Below are positions 52,859 to 62,771 of a stretch of DNA of 64,000 nucleotides, in pieces. The stretch is from Streptomyces flavofungini. GTDB taxonomy: Bacteria; Actinomycetota; Actinomycetes; Streptomycetales; Streptomycetaceae. A program made the translations under genes and the position numbers. Under the pieces are notes generated by a model, which searched no databases, had not been told where the DNA came from, and saw only the letters and a program-made list of their open reading frames with translations. The stretch lies in contig NZ_CP128846.1 in the NCBI RefSeq assembly GCF_030388665.1, forward strand, positions 8,590,001-8,654,000, read 5' to 3'. Positions within the stretch are counted from its first letter, which is position 1. Each line of letters begins with the position of its first letter.

Positions 52859-54046
52859 ATGCCGCACACCGTCACGACCACCGCCGAGCGCCCCCGCGCG
52901 GCTTCCCGTTCCCCGCTGATCGGCTGGCTCGCCGTCTGGTCGGTCACCGCGGGGCTCTTCGCCATCGTCACGGTGGAGATCCTGCCGATCGGCCTGTTGC
53001 CGGAGATCGGGCACAGCTTCCGCGTCACGGACGGCACGGCCGGACTGACGATGACGATGCCGGGCTTCCTGGCCGCGCTGTCCGCGCCGCTGGTGACGAC
53101 GGCCACGGCCCGCGTGGACCGGCGGCTCATGCTGTGCGTCTTCATGGCCCTCCTCGCCCTCGCCAACTTCGTCGCGGCGGTCGCGCCCGCGTACTGGCTC
53201 GTCCTCGTCTCCCGGGTCCTGGTCGGCGTGACCATCGGCGGCTTCTGGTCGATCGGGGCCGGGCTCGCGGCGCGGCTCGTGCCGCCGGAGTCCGTCGGCA
53301 GGGCCACGGCGGTGATCTTCTCCGCGGTGCCGCTCGGGTCGGTGCTCGGCGTGCCGCTCGGCACCTTCGTGGGGGAGGCCGCGGGATGGCGGACGGCCTT
53401 CACCGCCATGGGAGTTCTGAGCCTGGGCGTCTGCGGCGCGATGGTCCTGGTGCTGCCGCCGCTGGCCCCGGATGAGGCCCTGCGCGTGCGCGTGCTGCGG
53501 GCCGCGCTGCGCGGCTCCGGCACCCGCTGGGCGCTCCTCGTGACGTTCCTCGTCGTCCTCGCGCACTTCGGTGCCTACACGTACGTCACGCCGTTCCTGC
53601 GGCGGGTCACGGACGTGGGCCCGGGCGTGGTCACCGTGTTCCTGCTGGTGTACGGGGCCGCGGGGATCGCGGGGAACTTCATCGGGGGCGCCGCGGTGGC
53701 CCGCCGTCCGCGCGCCGCGTTCGCGGTGGCCGCGGGGCTGGTCGCGGGCGCGGCCCTGCTGCTGCCCGTGCTCGGTGACCGGCCTGGTGGGGCGGTGGTG
53801 CTGCTCGTCGTGTGGGGGATCGGGTACGGCGCCGTACCGGTCTGCTCGGGGGCGTGGTTCGCGGCGGCGGTGCCGCGTTCGCCGGAGGCGGCTTCGGTGC
53901 TCTTCACCGGCTCGTTCCAGGCGACGATCTCGCTCGGGGCGCTGGCCGGTGGCGCCGTGGTGGACCGGGCGGCGCCGTCGGCGGTCATGGTGCTCGGCGG
54001 GCTGACCGCGGCGCTCGCGGTGGTGGTGGCGGGGCTGCGGCGCTGA
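52859..54046 (+). CDS. MFS efflux transporter, DHA1 (12-TM) family
   Basis: A 395-residue DHA1-type transporter similar to AraJ/CmlA-like proteins: GLFAIVTVEILPIGLLPEIGHSFRVTDGTAGLTMTMPGFLAALSAPLVTT, LVLVSRVLVGVTIGGFWSIGAGLAARLV (antiporter motif), and ATAVIFSAVPLGSVLGVPLGTFVGE. AGGACGG lies before the ATG at 52859; upstream frame to 52817 lacks a ribosome site. It probably exports sugars or drugs by proton antiport. A repeated CATCGATG site lies in its promoter and a strong hairpin follows its stop. Confidence 0.9.
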   Translation: MPHTVTTTAERPRAASRSPLIGWLAVWSVTAGLFAIVTVEILPIGLLPEIGHSFRVTDGTAGLTMTMPGFLAALSAPLVTTATARVDRRLMLCVFMALLALANFVAAVAPAYWLVLVSRVLVGVTIGGFWSIGAGLAARLVPPESVGRATAVIFSAVPLGSVLGVPLGTFVGEAAGWRTAFTAMGVLSLGVCGAMVLVLPPLAPDEALRVRVLRAALRGSGTRWALLVTFLVVLAHFGAYTYVTPFLRRVTDVGPGVVTVFLLVYGAAGIAGNFIGGAAVARRPRAAFAVAAGLVAGAALLLPVLGDRPGGAVVLLVVWGIGYGAVPVCSGAWFAAAVPRSPEAASVLFTGSFQATISLGALAGGAVVDRAAPSAVMVLGGLTAALAVVVAGLRR

Positions 54047-54087
54047 CCCGGGTACGCCGCGCCCGTGGGGCGGGGCGAGCACGGGGG

Positions 54088-54118
54088 CCGGCGCTCACCG
54101 AGCGTCGGTGAGCGCCGG
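54088..54118. terminator. 14-bp perfect hairpin between convergent genes
   Basis: CCGGCGCTCACCGA and its exact complement flank a 3-base loop, midway between the MFS stop (+) and the aldo/keto reductase stop (-). Confidence 0.85.
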
Positions 54119-54150
54119 GGCGACACGCGCACCCCGTGCCGCGCCGTCTG

Positions 54151-55023
54151 TCAGACGGCGGCCGCGAGTGCCTCGAACTGCTCGTCGGTGAGGGTGATGC
54201 CCGCGGCGGCGGTGTTCTCCTCCAGGTGGGCCACCTTGGACGTGCCGGGGATGGGCAGCACCACGGGCGAGCGGCGCAGCAGCCACGCCAGGGCGAGCTG
54301 GGACGGCGAGACGCCGTGCTCCTTGGCGAGGGCGTCGAGCGGGCCGCCCGGGCGGGCCAGCTCGCCGGTGGCCATCGGGAACCACGGGATGAACGCGATG
54401 TTCTCGCGCTCGGCGTACTCCAGGACGTCCTCGGAGCCGCGGTTGACCAGGTTGTACTGGTTCTGCACGGAGACGATCTCGGCGTGCTCGCGGGCCGCCT
54501 TGAGCTGATCCACCGTCACCTCGGAGACGCCGATGTGGCGGATCTTGCCCTCCTTCTGGAGCAGCACCAGCTCGCCGAGCTGGTCGGCGAGCGGGACCTG
54601 CTCGTCGATGCGGTGCAGCTGGAACAGGTCGATGCGCTCGACGCCGAGGTGGCGCAGGCTCAACTCCGTCTGCTGGCGCAGGTACTCGGGACGGCCCACG
54701 GCACGCCAGTCGTCCGGGCCCGACCGGGTCAGACCGGCCTTGGTGGCGATGACGAGGTCGTCGGCGTAGGGGTGCAGGGCCTCGCGGATCAGCACCTCGT
54801 TGACGAGGGGGCCGTAGGAGTCGGCGGTGTCGATGAACGTCACGCCGAGTTCCACGGCGCGCCGCAGCACGCGAACCGCCTCGTCCCGGTCCTCGGGCTC
54901 GCCCCAGACGCCCGGTCCGGTGAGTTGCATCGCGCCGTAGCCGAGCCGGTTGACGGGAAGGTCGCCGCCGAGGGCGAAGGTGCCCGAGGCATCGGCGGGG
55001 CGCGAGGTGTTCGAGGTGCTCAT
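54151..55023 (-). CDS. Aldo/keto reductase
   Basis: A 290-residue [18 protein letters not shown], the catalytic Asp-Tyr in [21 protein letters not shown], Lys in VIATKAG, His in [12 protein letters not shown], and the NADPH-binding end [20 protein letters not shown]. These oxidoreductases reduce aldehydes and ketones with NADPH in the cytosol. ATG at 55023 is used. Substrate unknown. It is alone on the minus strand, upstream of the palindrome-controlled PfpI/reductase pair. Confidence 0.92.
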   Translation of the reverse strand: MSTSNTSRPADASGTFALGGDLPVNRLGYGAMQLTGPGVWGEPEDRDEAVRVLRRAVELGVTFIDTADSYGPLVNEVLIREALHPYADDLVIATKAGLTRSGPDDWRAVGRPEYLRQQTELSLRHLGVERIDLFQLHRIDEQVPLADQLGELVLLQKEGKIRHIGVSEVTVDQLKAAREHAEIVSVQNQYNLVNRGSEDVLEYAERENIAFIPWFPMATGELARPGGPLDALAKEHGVSPSQLALAWLLRRSPVVLPIPGTSKVAHLEENTAAAGITLTDEQFEALAAAV

Positions 55024-55234
55024 GGGAGCGGTCCTTTCACGGCGTGCGTACGACAAGATGTGTGACTCCGAACCTATGCGCAGATACGCGTGAAGAGCGG
55101 ATTCGGCCGTGCGCGGGCAGCCGCCCGACGTGCCGTCGGCAAGGCTGCCGTCCCACGTGACGTCGGCACGGCGGCCGCCCGGCGTCACGTCGGACAGGAC
55201 AGGATCGAAGCCGCTGGTGGGAACGGGCGGGGCG

Positions 55235-55930
55235 TCAGCCGATGTGCTTCAGGACCTCCTCGGCCAGCGGCGCGGAGGAGGCCGGGTTCTGGCCGGTGAG
55301 CAGGTTGCGGTCGACGACCACGTGCGGGGCCCACGGCTCGCCCTCCTGGAAGTCGGCTCCCGCCGCGACCAGGCGGTCCTGGAGCAGCCACTTCGCCCGG
55401 TCGGCGAGACCGGCCTGGGCCTCCTCGGCGTTCGTGAAGCCGGTGAGCCGGTAGCCCGCGAAGGGGCTGGTGCCGTCGGCGTCGGTGGCGGCGAGCAGCG
55501 CGGCCGAGGCGTGGCAGACGGCGGCGAGCGGCTTGCCCGACGCCAGGGCCCGGGACAGGAGCCGCCCGGAGGCGGCGTCGACGGCGAGGTCCTCCATGGG
55601 GCCGTGGCCGCCCGGGTAGTACACCGCCGCGTAGTCGTCCAGGTCGACGTCCTCCAGGCGGATCGGCGACCGGAGCGCGGTGAACGAGGCGAGCAGGGCG
55701 GCGACCCGGTCGGCGCCTTCCTGGCCGCCGTTGGCCTCGGGCGCCAGGCTGCCCCGGTCCACGGTCGGCAGGACCCCGCCCGGCGTGGCGACCACGATCT
55801 CGTGGCCCGCCGCCCGGAAGGCCTCGTACGGCGCCACGGCTTCCTCGGCCCAGAAGCCCGTGGGGTGCTCGGTGCCGTCGGCGAGCGTCCAGAAGGAGGC
55901 GCCGGTCAGCACGTAAAGAATCTTCGACAT
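55235..55930 (-). CDS. DJ-1/PfpI family protein (Hsp31-like class I glutamine amidotransferase fold)
   Basis: A 231-residue DJ-1/PfpI protein: [54 protein letters not shown] with the Glu/His residues, and [12 protein letters not shown] with the nucleophile Cys at the elbow. The long form resembles Hsp31/glyoxalase III, which converts methylglyoxal to lactate or acts as chaperone. ATG at 55930. The promoter holds a perfect palindrome shared with the divergent NADP-dependent reductase gene. Confidence 0.9.
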   Translation of the reverse strand: MSKILYVLTGASFWTLADGTEHPTGFWAEEAVAPYEAFRAAGHEIVVATPGGVLPTVDRGSLAPEANGGQEGADRVAALLASFTALRSPIRLEDVDLDDYAAVYYPGGHGPMEDLAVDAASGRLLSRALASGKPLAAVCHASAALLAATDADGTSPFAGYRLTGFTNAEEAQAGLADRAKWLLQDRLVAAGADFQEGEPWAPHVVVDRNLLTGQNPASSAPLAEEVLKHIG

Positions 55931-55986
55931 GCGTCGAACGTAGGCGCCCTACGCCATAGGAATCCAATAGGAAGGCCACTGGCAAG

Positions 55987-56002
55987 CATTGGATATCCAA
56001 TG
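55987..56002. promoter_or_regulatory. Perfect 16-bp palindrome CATTGGATATCCAATG
   Basis: The site is fully self-complementary, in the divergent gap between the PfpI and reductase genes. GGAATCCAAT, a near half-copy, lies about 20 bases to the left beside the PfpI start. HxlR-type and LysR-type regulators use such sites; the regulator is not adjacent. Confidence 0.7.
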
Positions 56003-56183
56003 ATGGAAGGGGAATATCCCGGCCGGCCCCAAGCCCCCCAGGGGTGCCCGGCACGGCGCCCGCGCGACGGGCACGGGCGCCGGATATTCCCGGGAAGCGG
56101 CGGAAATAGTGCCGGTGACCTCGGGGTTGGGTGCACACATGCGGCAGCGGCACTCCCGTCGCGCCACGGTTCTGGAGGACCCC

Positions 56184-56843
56184 ATGAAGATCGGCATCAT
56201 CGGCGCGGGCAACATCGGCGGCAATCTCACCCGGCGCCTGACGCGGCTCGGGCACGAGGTGTCCGTGGCGAACTCCCGCGGGCCCGCGACCCTCACCGCC
56301 CTCGCCGAGGAGACCGGCGCCACGCCCGTGACCGTCGCCGATGCCGCGCGCGGCGCCGAGCTCGTCGTGGTGACCATTCCGCTGAAGAACGTCCCCGACC
56401 TGCCGTCCGGCCTGTTCGACGAGGCGGCCGACGGGTTCGCGGTGCTCGACACCGGCAACTACTACCCGGGGCGCGACGGCAGGATCGACGCCATCGAGGA
56501 CGACGGCCTCACCGAGAGCCGCTGGACCGAGCAGCACATCGGCCACCCGGTCATCAAGGCGTTCAACGGCACCTACGCGCAGGACATCCTCGACAAGCCG
56601 CTGCCCAAGGGCGACCCGGAGCGCATGGCGCTGCCCGTCGCCGGTGACGACGAGGCCGCCAAGAAGGTCGTCCGCGACCTGATCGACGAGCTGGGCTTCG
56701 ACACGGTGGACGCGGGCGGCATCGACGAGTCCTGGCGTCAGCAGCCCGACACCCCCGTCTACGGCCTGCGCGCCGGGGTCGCGGCGGTCACCGACGCGCT
56801 CGCGGCGGCGTCCCCCGAACGCCCGGCGACGTTCCGGGCGTAA
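56184..56843 (+). CDS. NADPH-dependent F420 reductase-like / NAD(P)-binding protein
   Basis: A 219-residue Rossmann protein: MKIGIIGAGNIGGNLTRRLTRLGHEVSVANSRGP is the dinucleotide motif with the NSR that reads the NADPH phosphate, VTIPLKNVPDLP and VLDTGNYYPGRDG follow, and VIKAFNGTYAQDILDKPLPKG is the family block. Members include F420H2:NADP+ oxidoreductases and plain NADP reductases; which applies is not clear. ATG at 56184 has GGAGG upstream. It diverges from the PfpI gene. Confidence 0.88.
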   Translation: MKIGIIGAGNIGGNLTRRLTRLGHEVSVANSRGPATLTALAEETGATPVTVADAARGAELVVVTIPLKNVPDLPSGLFDEAADGFAVLDTGNYYPGRDGRIDAIEDDGLTESRWTEQHIGHPVIKAFNGTYAQDILDKPLPKGDPERMALPVAGDDEAAKKVVRDLIDELGFDTVDAGGIDESWRQQPDTPVYGLRAGVAAVTDALAAASPERPATFRA

Positions 56844-56877
56844 GGGGTGGGCGTCGCGGCCCTCGGGGTCGCTGCGC

Positions 56878-57887
56878 TCAGGCCGCGGGGCCGTCCGTCT
56901 CGGGGAAGTGGCAAGCCACCTCCCGCGCCTCGCCGGGCCCCGCGATCCGCAGCACCGGCGCCTCCGTCCGGCAGACGTCCTGCGCCTTGGGGCAGCGCGG
57001 GTGGAACGTGCAGCCCGGCGGAGGCGCGGCCGGGCTCGGGGGGTCGCCCAGGAGCGTGATGCGTTCCCGGGCCCGCTCCGCCGCCGGATCGGGCAGCGGT
57101 ACGGCGGAGAGCAGCGCCCGGGTGTAGGGGTGCGCGGGCGCCGCGTACACCCGCTCCTTGGCGCCGATCTCGACGATGCGGCCGAGGTACATGACCGCGA
57201 CCCGGTCGCAGACCCGTTTGACCACCGACAGGTCGTGGGCGATGAAGAGGTAGGCGAGGCCGAGCTCCCGCTGCAGCCGCTCCATCAGGTTGACGATCTG
57301 GGCCTGGACGGAGACGTCGAGCGCGGAGACGGGCTCGTCGGCGACGATGAGGCGCGGCCCGGTGGCGAGCGCCCGTGCGATCCCGACGCGCTGGGCCTGA
57401 CCGCCGGAGAACTCGTGCGGATAGCGGTCGCTGTGCTCGGGGATGAGGCCGACGAGCTCCATGAGTTCGAGGGCGCGCTTGCGGGCGTCGACGGCCGAGC
57501 CGCCTTGCACGAGCAGGGGGTCGGCGATGATCCGGGCCACCGTCTGGCGCGGGTTGAGGGAGGAGTGCGGGTCCTGGAAGACCATCTGGAGCTCGCGGCG
57601 CAGCGGCCGCAGCGCGCGCTGCGACAGACGGCTGATGTCGCGGCCGTCGTAGGTGACCGTGCCGGTGGTGGGCTCCAGGAGGCGCACGATGGTGCGGCCG
57701 GTGGTGGACTTGCCGCAGCCGGACTCCCCGACGAGGCCGAGCGTCTCGCCCTCGGCCACGTCGAAGCTGATGCCGTCGACGGCCCGCACGGGTGCCGCGC
57801 CGCGCCGCTCGGACCGGAAGGACTTCGTCAACTCCCGCACGGAGAGCAGGGGGTGAGGAGCGTGGGTCGTGGACTGAGTCGCCGGGG

Positions 57888-57891
<4 letters not shown>
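56878..57891 (-). CDS. Oligopeptide/dipeptide ABC transporter ATP-binding protein (DppF-like)
   Basis: A 337-residue ATPase: Walker [16 protein letters not shown]-loop [12 protein letters not shown], signature [16 protein letters not shown], Walker [13 protein letters not shown], and the C-terminal oligo_HPY region [11 protein letters not shown] and [12 protein letters not shown] with Fe-S-like Cys residues. It powers peptide import as the partner of the DppD-like ATPase; their genes overlap by four bases (ATGA). Last gene of the five-gene operon. Confidence 0.93.
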
Positions 57892-58927
<1,036 letters not shown>

Positions 58928-58928
<1 letters not shown>

Positions 58929-59914
58929 CAGAACCTCACTCGCGGGTCGACGACGGCGTACAGCAGGTCGACGGCCAGGTTGGCGACGACGATGAAGGTG
59001 GCGGCCAGCAGGGTGACGCCGAGGATGACCGGCTGGTCGCCGGTGGAGAGCGCGCCGTAGAAGAGCCGTCCGATGCCCGGCAGGCCGAAGATGGACTCGG
59101 TGATGACGGCGCCCGCGAGCAGCCCGCCGAGGTCCATGCCGAAGAGGGTGAGGATCGGCGTCATGCCCGCCCGCAGGCCGTGCTTGACGACGACCTTGCG
59201 GCGCGGCAGGCCCTTGGCGCGGGCCGTGCGGATGTACGGCTCGGCCATCGTCTCGATCATCGAACTGCGGCTCTGTCGTGCGTACATGGCCGCGTACAGG
59301 ATGGCGAGCGCGAGCCAGGGGAGCAGCAGGTTGGACGCCCAGTCGAGCGGGTCGGAGCCGAAGGGGACGTAGCTCGGGTAGGGCAGCAGGTCGGCCGTGC
59401 GGATCAGGCCGTAGATCAGCATCATCGAGGTGAAGTACACGGGCAGCGAGGCGGCGCCGACCGCGCCGACCATCAGGAGCCGGTCGGTGAGGGTGTCCTT
59501 GCGCAGCGCCGCCGTCACGCCCGCGGTCAGACCGAGCGTCAGCCACAGCACGGCCGCGCCGAGGGCCAGCGAGGCGGAGACCGGAAGGCGGTCCAGCAGC
59601 AGGCCCCATACGGCTTCGCTGTTCTCGTAGCTGTAGCCGAGGCACGGGAAGTCGCACCGCAGGGCGTACTGGCCGGTGCCGATGGTGCGGCCGGTGAAGA
59701 TGCCGCTGAGGAAGTCCCAGAACTGCTGCCAGACGGGCTGGTCGAGGCCCATGTTGGCGCGGATCGCCGCGAGCCGGTCGGCACTGCACGACTTGCCGCA
59801 GGCAGCGGCGGCCGGGTCGGAGGGCAGGACGTAGAAGATGGTGAAGGTGACGGCGGCGATGGCGATGAGCACGCCGGTCACGGCGAGCAGGCGGCGGCCG
59901 ATGTAGAGGATCAT
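58928..59914 (-). CDS. Oligopeptide/dipeptide ABC transporter permease (DppB-like)
   Basis: A 328-residue inner-membrane protein with about six TM helices: [30 protein letters not shown] at the N-terminus and the EAA loop [34 protein letters not shown] periplasm-side insertion with paired Cys (CGKSC, CDFPC) is present in this subfamily. Overlaps the DppC-like gene by four bases and the DppD-like gene by one. Confidence 0.93.
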
Positions 59915-60885
59915 GTGCGGCTTCCCCTCGGGTCGAGGATGTCCCGCAGCGCGTCGCCGAGCAGGGTGAACGCGAGCACGGTCAGGAAGAGACAGGTGCT
60001 CGGGATGACGAAGTACATGGGGTCCGTGTCATAGAAGGCGACGCTCTCGGCGATCATCTGGCCCCAGGAGGGCGTGGGCGGCCGGACGCCGACGCCGAGG
60101 TAGCTCAACGCCGCCTCGGTGGCGATCATGCCCGGGATGATCAGGGTGGTGTACGCGATGACGGGCCCGGCGACGCCGGGAAGGATGGCGCGGGTGAGGA
60201 TCCGCCAGGGCCCCGAGCCGCCCACGCGGGCGGCGTCGACGTACTCGCGGTGCTTGAGCGAGAGGGTCTGGCCGCGCACCACGCGGGCGATGCCGGGCCA
60301 GCCGAACAGGCCGATCACGGCGGTCATCAGGAGGATCCGGTTGACGTCCTTGGCCACCGACATCATCGCGATCATGAAGATGAGGGAGGGGAAGGACATG
60401 GTCAGGTCCATGATCCGGCTGAGGACGGCGTCGACGCGGCCGCCGAAGTAACCGGCCGCGACCCCGGCCGCCGTGCCCGCGATCACGACGATCGCCGTGG
60501 CCGCGAAGGCGATGAGCAGGGAGACCTGGGCGCCGTGCACGACCCGGGCGAACAGATCGCGTCCGGTGACGGGCTCGACGCCCAGCCAGTGGTCGGCGGA
60601 GATCCCGCCGAGCGGCCCGATCGGCTGCCCGCCGAGGTAGGGGTCGACGGCGGTCTTGTCGAACTCCTCGGGCGACCAGCCGCCGAGCGCGCTCAGCAGC
60701 GGAGCGGCGATCGCCATGACGGCGAAGAGAGCGACGATGACGAGGGAGATCTTCGCCGAGGTGCGGCGGCGCAGCTCCGCGCGGGCGAGGCGCCAGGGGC
60801 CGCTGCCCGCGGCGACCGGTGCCGGTTTCCGGTCCTCCGCCGGCGCCGGTTTCGGTTCGGGTGTCTTCGGGGTGGGGGTGCTCAT
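59911..60885 (-). CDS. Oligopeptide/dipeptide ABC transporter permease (DppC-like)
   Basis: A 324-residue permease. A Pro/Lys-rich cytosolic leader (about 1-30) precedes RRRTSAKISLVIVALFAVMAIAAPLLS, then GVEPVTGRDLFARVVHGAQVSLLIAFAAT and the EAA loop EYVDAARVGGSGPWRILTRAILPGVAGPVIAYTTLIIPG, ending DALRDILDPR. ATG at 60885 lies 14 bases after the binding-protein stop. Pairs with the DppB-like permease. Confidence 0.93.
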   Translation of the reverse strand: MSTPTPKTPEPKPAPAEDRKPAPVAAGSGPWRLARAELRRRTSAKISLVIVALFAVMAIAAPLLSALGGWSPEEFDKTAVDPYLGGQPIGPLGGISADHWLGVEPVTGRDLFARVVHGAQVSLLIAFAATAIVVIAGTAAGVAAGYFGGRVDAVLSRIMDLTMSFPSLIFMIAMMSVAKDVNRILLMTAVIGLFGWPGIARVVRGQTLSLKHREYVDAARVGGSGPWRILTRAILPGVAGPVIAYTTLIIPGMIATEAALSYLGVGVRPPTPSWGQMIAESVAFYDTDPMYFVIPSTCLFLTVLAFTLLGDALRDILDPRGSRT

Positions 60886-60899
60886 GGTGGCGGTGCCCC

Positions 60900-62642
60900 T
60901 CAGCCGTTGCTCTTGGACGGGTCCTTGAGGCCGACCGTGGCGTAGTCGAGCTGGCCGCCGAAGGACGTCTGGCCGTACGCGCCCGCGATGTTGCTGCCGA
61001 GGACCAGCGGCCAGCGCCGCACCAGGACCGGGACGGTCGGGGCCTTCGCGAGGATCTCGCCGTCCAGCTCCCGCCAGGCGGCGCCCGCCTTCTTCGCGTC
61101 CGTCATGGCGGCGATCTCGTCCATGCGCTTCATGGTCGGCTCGTCGCGGAACAGCGAGTGGTTGCCCGTGTTGCCCTTCTCCTTGATGTAGCGGCCGTCG
61201 AAGACGAAGGGCAGGAAGGTCGAGCCGGACGGGTAGTCCGGGCACCAGCCCGTGTAGACCAGGTCGGTGCGGTTCTTGGTGTCGCCGATCGTGGCGTAGA
61301 ACGCGGACGGGTCGACGGTCTCGATGGTGACCTTGATCCCGGCCTTGCCGAGCGACTCCTGTATCGCCTCGGCCCGGCCCTTGTCGCCCGTGGAGACGGT
61401 CATCCTGGTCGTGAAGCCGTCCGGCTTGCCCGCCTCCTTCAGGAGCTGCTTGGCCTTGTCGACGTCACCGGCGAGAGGGATCCTGAGGGTGTCGGGCTGC
61501 TTGCCGTCGAAGAGGGACGCGGGCATGTAGGCGGTGGACGGGTCGTTGAAGGCAGGACCGCCCGAGGCGGTGAGCACCGACTCCCGGTCGAGGGCGTACT
61601 GCACGGCCTGACGGACCTTCACATCGGTGAACGGGCCGCGTCCGGTGTGCATCTGGACCATGTCGGTGCAGTTGGTGGACTCGGCGATGAGGCGCTTTTT
61701 GACCTCGGCGCTCGGCAGCACCTTGGCCGCGCTCTCCGGCCGCACCGCTCCCCAGGAGACGGCGGAGGCGTCGGCACCCTGCGAGGCGATGAGCCGGTCG
61801 TCGATCTGATTGGCCTTCAGGCCCATCACCATCACGAGCTTGTCCGGGTAGGCCTTGCGCACACTGTCGGTCGAGGCCTTCCAGTGCGGGTTGCGGGCGA
61901 GCACCAGCCGCTTCCCGCGCTGATACGACTCGATCTTGTACGGGCCGGAGGAGAAGGGCCTGTTGTCGTACCGCGGCCCCTTGTCCCGCTCCTTCGGCAC
62001 CGGCGCGAACGTCGGCATCACCGTGACGTTGCGGAACTCCGCGAAGGGCTTGCGCAGTTCGAAGACGATCGTGTGGGCGTCGGGCGTCTTGACGGAGTCC
62101 AGGTGCTTGCCGTCGGCCGGGCCCCGGTAGCCCTTGGCCCCGGCGAGGTAGCGGGCCGCGTAGTCGGCGCCGCCGGGCAGGTCGGGGGAGAAGGACCGCT
62201 CGACGTTGTACTTGATGTCCTGGGCGGTGACGGGCGTGCCGTCCTCGTACTTGACGCCCTTCTTGAGGCGGAAGGTCCAGGTCCTCGCCCCGTTGGAGGG
62301 GGTGCCGAGGTCGGCCGCGAGGTCGGGGACCAGCTCGCCGCCCGCGGTGCCGGGGGCGGCCTTGTACGTGACGAGGGTGCGGTAGAGCAGCCGGGTGCCG
62401 AAGTCCATGTCGCTCATGACCCAGTTGCGGGCCGGGTCGAGGTGGGTGAAGTCCTGGTTGGACAGGACGGTCAGGGTGCCGCCGCGCTGCGGAGCGCCCC
62501 CGACCACGGCCCCGGCGTTGACGGTCGCGGGGTTCTTGCCGCCCCGCCCCTTGCCCGCCTTCGAGCCCGAACAGCCCGCCGTACCAAGGGTGACGGCCGT
62601 CGCCAGGACGGCGGCGACGGCGGTGAGGGTGCGCTTGTTCAT
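60900..62642 (-). CDS. Peptide ABC transporter substrate-binding lipoprotein (SBP family 5, DppA/OppA-like)
   Basis: A 580-residue lipoprotein: signal peptide with lipobox LGTAGC (lipidated Cys24), then the family 5 fold with GGTLTVLSNQDFTHLDPARNW, LVPDLAADLG, WTFRLKKGVKYEDGTPVTAQDIKYNVER, PFSSGPYKIESYQRGKRLVLARNPHW and DVKVRQAVQYALDRE. It captures peptides outside the membrane. First gene of the dpp-like operon; the promoter is in the 129-base AT-rich gap to the divergent aminopeptidase. Streptomyces relatives include BldK peptides importers, but no link to development can be claimed here. Confidence 0.93.
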   Translation of the reverse strand: MNKRTLTAVAAVLATAVTLGTAGCSGSKAGKGRGGKNPATVNAGAVVGGAPQRGGTLTVLSNQDFTHLDPARNWVMSDMDFGTRLLYRTLVTYKAAPGTAGGELVPDLAADLGTPSNGARTWTFRLKKGVKYEDGTPVTAQDIKYNVERSFSPDLPGGADYAARYLAGAKGYRGPADGKHLDSVKTPDAHTIVFELRKPFAEFRNVTVMPTFAPVPKERDKGPRYDNRPFSSGPYKIESYQRGKRLVLARNPHWKASTDSVRKAYPDKLVMVMGLKANQIDDRLIASQGADASAVSWGAVRPESAAKVLPSAEVKKRLIAESTNCTDMVQMHTGRGPFTDVKVRQAVQYALDRESVLTASGGPAFNDPSTAYMPASLFDGKQPDTLRIPLAGDVDKAKQLLKEAGKPDGFTTRMTVSTGDKGRAEAIQESLGKAGIKVTIETVDPSAFYATIGDTKNRTDLVYTGWCPDYPSGSTFLPFVFDGRYIKEKGNTGNHSLFRDEPTMKRMDEIAAMTDAKKAGAAWRELDGEILAKAPTVPVLVRRWPLVLGSNIAGAYGQTSFGGQLDYATVGLKDPSKSNG

Positions 62643-62771
62643 CAGTGGTCACTCCGAGAACAGTCGGCCAGCCCCGAGGTGGCTGGAATGTGACCGGTAA
62701 CATAGTAATGTGAAATTGTACTGGCAAGGCATCGACCCGTCCGTTACGCACCTGTGTCCGAAGGGACCCCA

